From: Choristoneura fumiferana
Lineage: Eukaryota > Arthropoda > Insecta > Lepidoptera > Tortricidae
Length of the DNA: 64,000 nucleotides
Reading direction: 5' to 3'
Assembly: GCF_025370935.1 (NCBI RefSeq)
Contig: NC_133473.1
Location: 1,441,542-1,505,541 of the forward strand
Shown here piece after piece: positions 63,101-64,000 of the stretch; positions within the stretch are counted from its first letter, which is position 1, and every line of letters starts with the position of its first letter. Position numbers and translations under genes: made by a program. Under the pieces are notes generated by a model. It saw nothing but the letters and a program-made list of their open reading frames with translations, searched no databases and was not told where the DNA came from.

Positions 63101-64000
63101 TTAACCAAACTCCTTCGGAAGCATGTATTTATACTAAAAAGTTTGGTAACGAGTTAATAATACTCGCTTTCCATGTCGATGACATTGTCATTTTGTACAA
63201 AGAAAATAAAACGCTAAACACTGTCATATCTGACTTGCGGAATCATTTTAGTCTGAAAGTGATTGGCAAACTCAGTTATTACTTAGGTTTAAATATACAT
63301 TACAAACCTAATGAGATTAAAATATCTCAAGAAAGTTACATTCGTGATTTGCTACAAAAGTTTCACATGATGGACTGTAAGAGCGTTCCTACGCCGTTGG
63401 AAACTAAAAAGTTTCTGCCGAGTGAGAAGAATGTAAGTGAATCTTCATTATCCTATCCGTATCAGCAATTGATAGGCTCACTCAATTTTCTGGCCGTTAA
63501 TACTCGTCCAGACATTGCTTTTGCTACATCATATTTGAGTCAATTCAATACTAAATATGATAAAAGTCATTGGAAGGCGGCAAAACGTGTATTACAATAT
63601 TTGAAAGGCACTATGGATTTGGGCATTACTTACAGGAAAGACGGTGGATGTTTAATTGGCTACGCGGATGCAGATTGGGCCAATTGTCCTATGGATCGTC
63701 GTTCATACACCGGATTCTATTTTTCTATGGCCGGAGGAGCCATTTCATGGGAAAGTAAGAAGCAAACCACCATTGCCCTGTCGTCCAGCGAAGCGGAATA
63801 TATGAGTTTGTCCAGTGCGGGTAGAGAGGCTGAATTTCTGAGGCGATTGATGTGTGAACTTACTGGTATGTCAACTATTATTACTATTTATAATGACTCA
63901 CAGTCTGCCCAGAAGTTGGCATTGAATCCGGTTCATCACAACAGAACCAAGCATATAGGGCCTGGACACATGTCGCCGGTACGGTGCCGTCTACGGTGTC
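60124..64000 (+). CDS. Copia-type gag-pol polyprotein (retrotransposon), 3' end cut off
   Basis: One frame stays open for 1,292 codons from ATG 60124 to the window edge. In order: gag with zinc knuckle C216-C219-H224-C229; aspartic protease DSGAS at D263; GAG-pre-integrase HRRLGH at residue 404; integrase D467, D530, E566 (a DD35E spacing); reverse transcriptase LDVDTAFLNG (D932) and HVDD (D1019, D1020, His replacing the usual Tyr); and RNase H with D1182, E1223/E1225 and D1258. Order PR-IN-RT-RH defines Copia (Pseudoviridae). No stop or frameshift is seen, so the copy is young. After NRTKHI (63957) the sequence no longer resembles the expected C-terminus, which may mark a break. It is host-genome mobile DNA. 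Confidence 0.93.
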   Translation, partial: MANNSISAIKPLINRDGYSVWKFKMRMYLMHEELWETIIGYSDDSKIPTEVKSRNDQKALSKICLTLDGMAITHVRSCKTAKEAWDALSSAYEDKGLGRRISLERKLYRYCLDDFDSNIETYINAVMSTVQDLADIGKIMEDASIAAILLGGLSPQYAPLVMALENSNIDITVDLIKTKLLNELNKPTIDNPGTALRTRMNQNKLSTSKSKKPIVCYDCMEPGHKRPDCPHKKDKKKRPVNHKNSLCALNVNDGLERDKWFIDSGASAHMTSRADWMNNVRSSSIGTVTIANGDVLPSKGIGDISVTTCGQNTNIKKITDVVHVPNLNSNLISVKKAVDKGFNVVFDRTGCNFYDSDDFSCTGDVILHGSICGGLYSLDCTVNPITQLSAFETHSDVSSFKLWHRRLGHLCRIGMDQLRKGHAVGVDYSEVDKEPCIPCIEGKQNRKPFKKVSHKRSTSVLELIHSDICGPLPETSFQGNKYILFFIDDFSRMTFVFFIPSKAEVKNKFHIFQSTVERETGAKIKILKSDNGKEYVNAEFSRYLQNEGIQHQTTVPYSPQQNSIAERTNRSILEKVRSMLSDSSLSPAYWQDAAEMAVYLKNRSPHRALNGKTAYEKWYDKIPNLSHLRVFGCRAFIHVPECNRKKLDMKASEHIFVGYSEDPRSYYFRDIRYPRRLVKSRDVTFFECDFQDLKVKTTCKSDNDLTESAVVPLLLSSQVNSSNSSDSRTPVTSAVIENEQIQPDIVDIISEDVQSDINVVEQWHNAVTPNVSVQPVIASSSEETESDTDSVEPRYNLRPRKPNSAANCVCMQTSSPQLMDEPTTYTQAVNAEDSDKWYQAMQDEYQSLLEKQTWVLVDRPDKKVIPCKWIYKLKKNAHGDVIKYKARLVAKGFNQVYGIDYLETFSPVVRNSSLRMLFALAAEEGMKMHHLDVDTAFLNGILEEEVYMSQPEGFIKPGQEDKVCLLKRSLYGLKQASRAWYKKLTEILQCIGFNQTPSEACIYTKKFGNELIILAFHVDDIVILYKENKTLNTVISDLRNHFSLKVIGKLSYYLGLNIHYKPNEIKISQESYIRDLLQKFHMMDCKSVPTPLETKKFLPSEKNVSESSLSYPYQQLIGSLNFLAVNTRPDIAFATSYLSQFNTKYDKSHWKAAKRVLQYLKGTMDLGITYRKDGGCLIGYADADWANCPMDRRSYTGFYFSMAGGAISWESKKQTTIALSSSEAEYMSLSSAGREAEFLRRLMCELTGMSTIITIYNDSQSAQKLALNPVHHNRTKHIGPGHMSPVRCRLRC

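Overview
The window is nuclear DNA from an insect, almost certainly a moth or butterfly. Genes have small GC-richer exons separated by long AT-rich introns. The spaces are packed with repeat types common in Lepidoptera: short Helitron-like elements ending in CTAG, tRNA-like SINEs with ATG-repeat tails, 5'-truncated non-LTR retrotransposon tails, and many palindromic MITEs. All identifications come from reading the sequence; no database search was run.

Layout. 1-7,000 is repeat-rich and has no convincing gene. 7,085-8,098 (+) is a secreted six-domain Kazal inhibitor gene with one in-frame TAG between domains 3 and 4. 8,300-12,770 is a dense block of foldback elements, MITEs, a tandem repeat and a possible LTR relic. 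14,089-16,166 (-) is a second, intact Kazal gene: eight domains, a tiny signal-peptide exon, and a TATA/initiator promoter. 18,716-28,319 (+) is a seven-exon trypsin-type protease gene, including a 30-nt exon and a GC-AG intron. 28,320-34,275 is AT-rich with several MITEs. 34,276-56,389 (-) is a beta-1,4-glucuronyltransferase 1 (B4GAT1, family GT49) gene. Its roughly 19.4-kb last intron contains a complete five-exon elastase-like serine protease gene on the same strand (37,595-42,562). 55,100-59,800 is repeats. From 59,818 to the window end lies a Copia retrotransposon with a 108-bp 5' LTR, a primer-binding site and one open gag-pol frame.

How the genes may work together. Two secreted proteases and two multi-domain Kazal inhibitors lie within about 36 kb. 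One protease has a trypsin pocket (Asp at the 189 position) and the other an elastase-like pocket. Many Kazal P1 residues are small or aliphatic, as expected for elastase or subtilisin targets. This suggests, but does not prove, a protease/inhibitor cluster. B4GAT1 belongs to a separate process: extension of the O-mannosyl glycan of dystroglycan.

The mobile-element record is also informative. A SINE and a LINE share a 3' tail, several insertions have readable target-site duplications, and one MITE is split by a second element so precisely that the empty site can be reconstructed.
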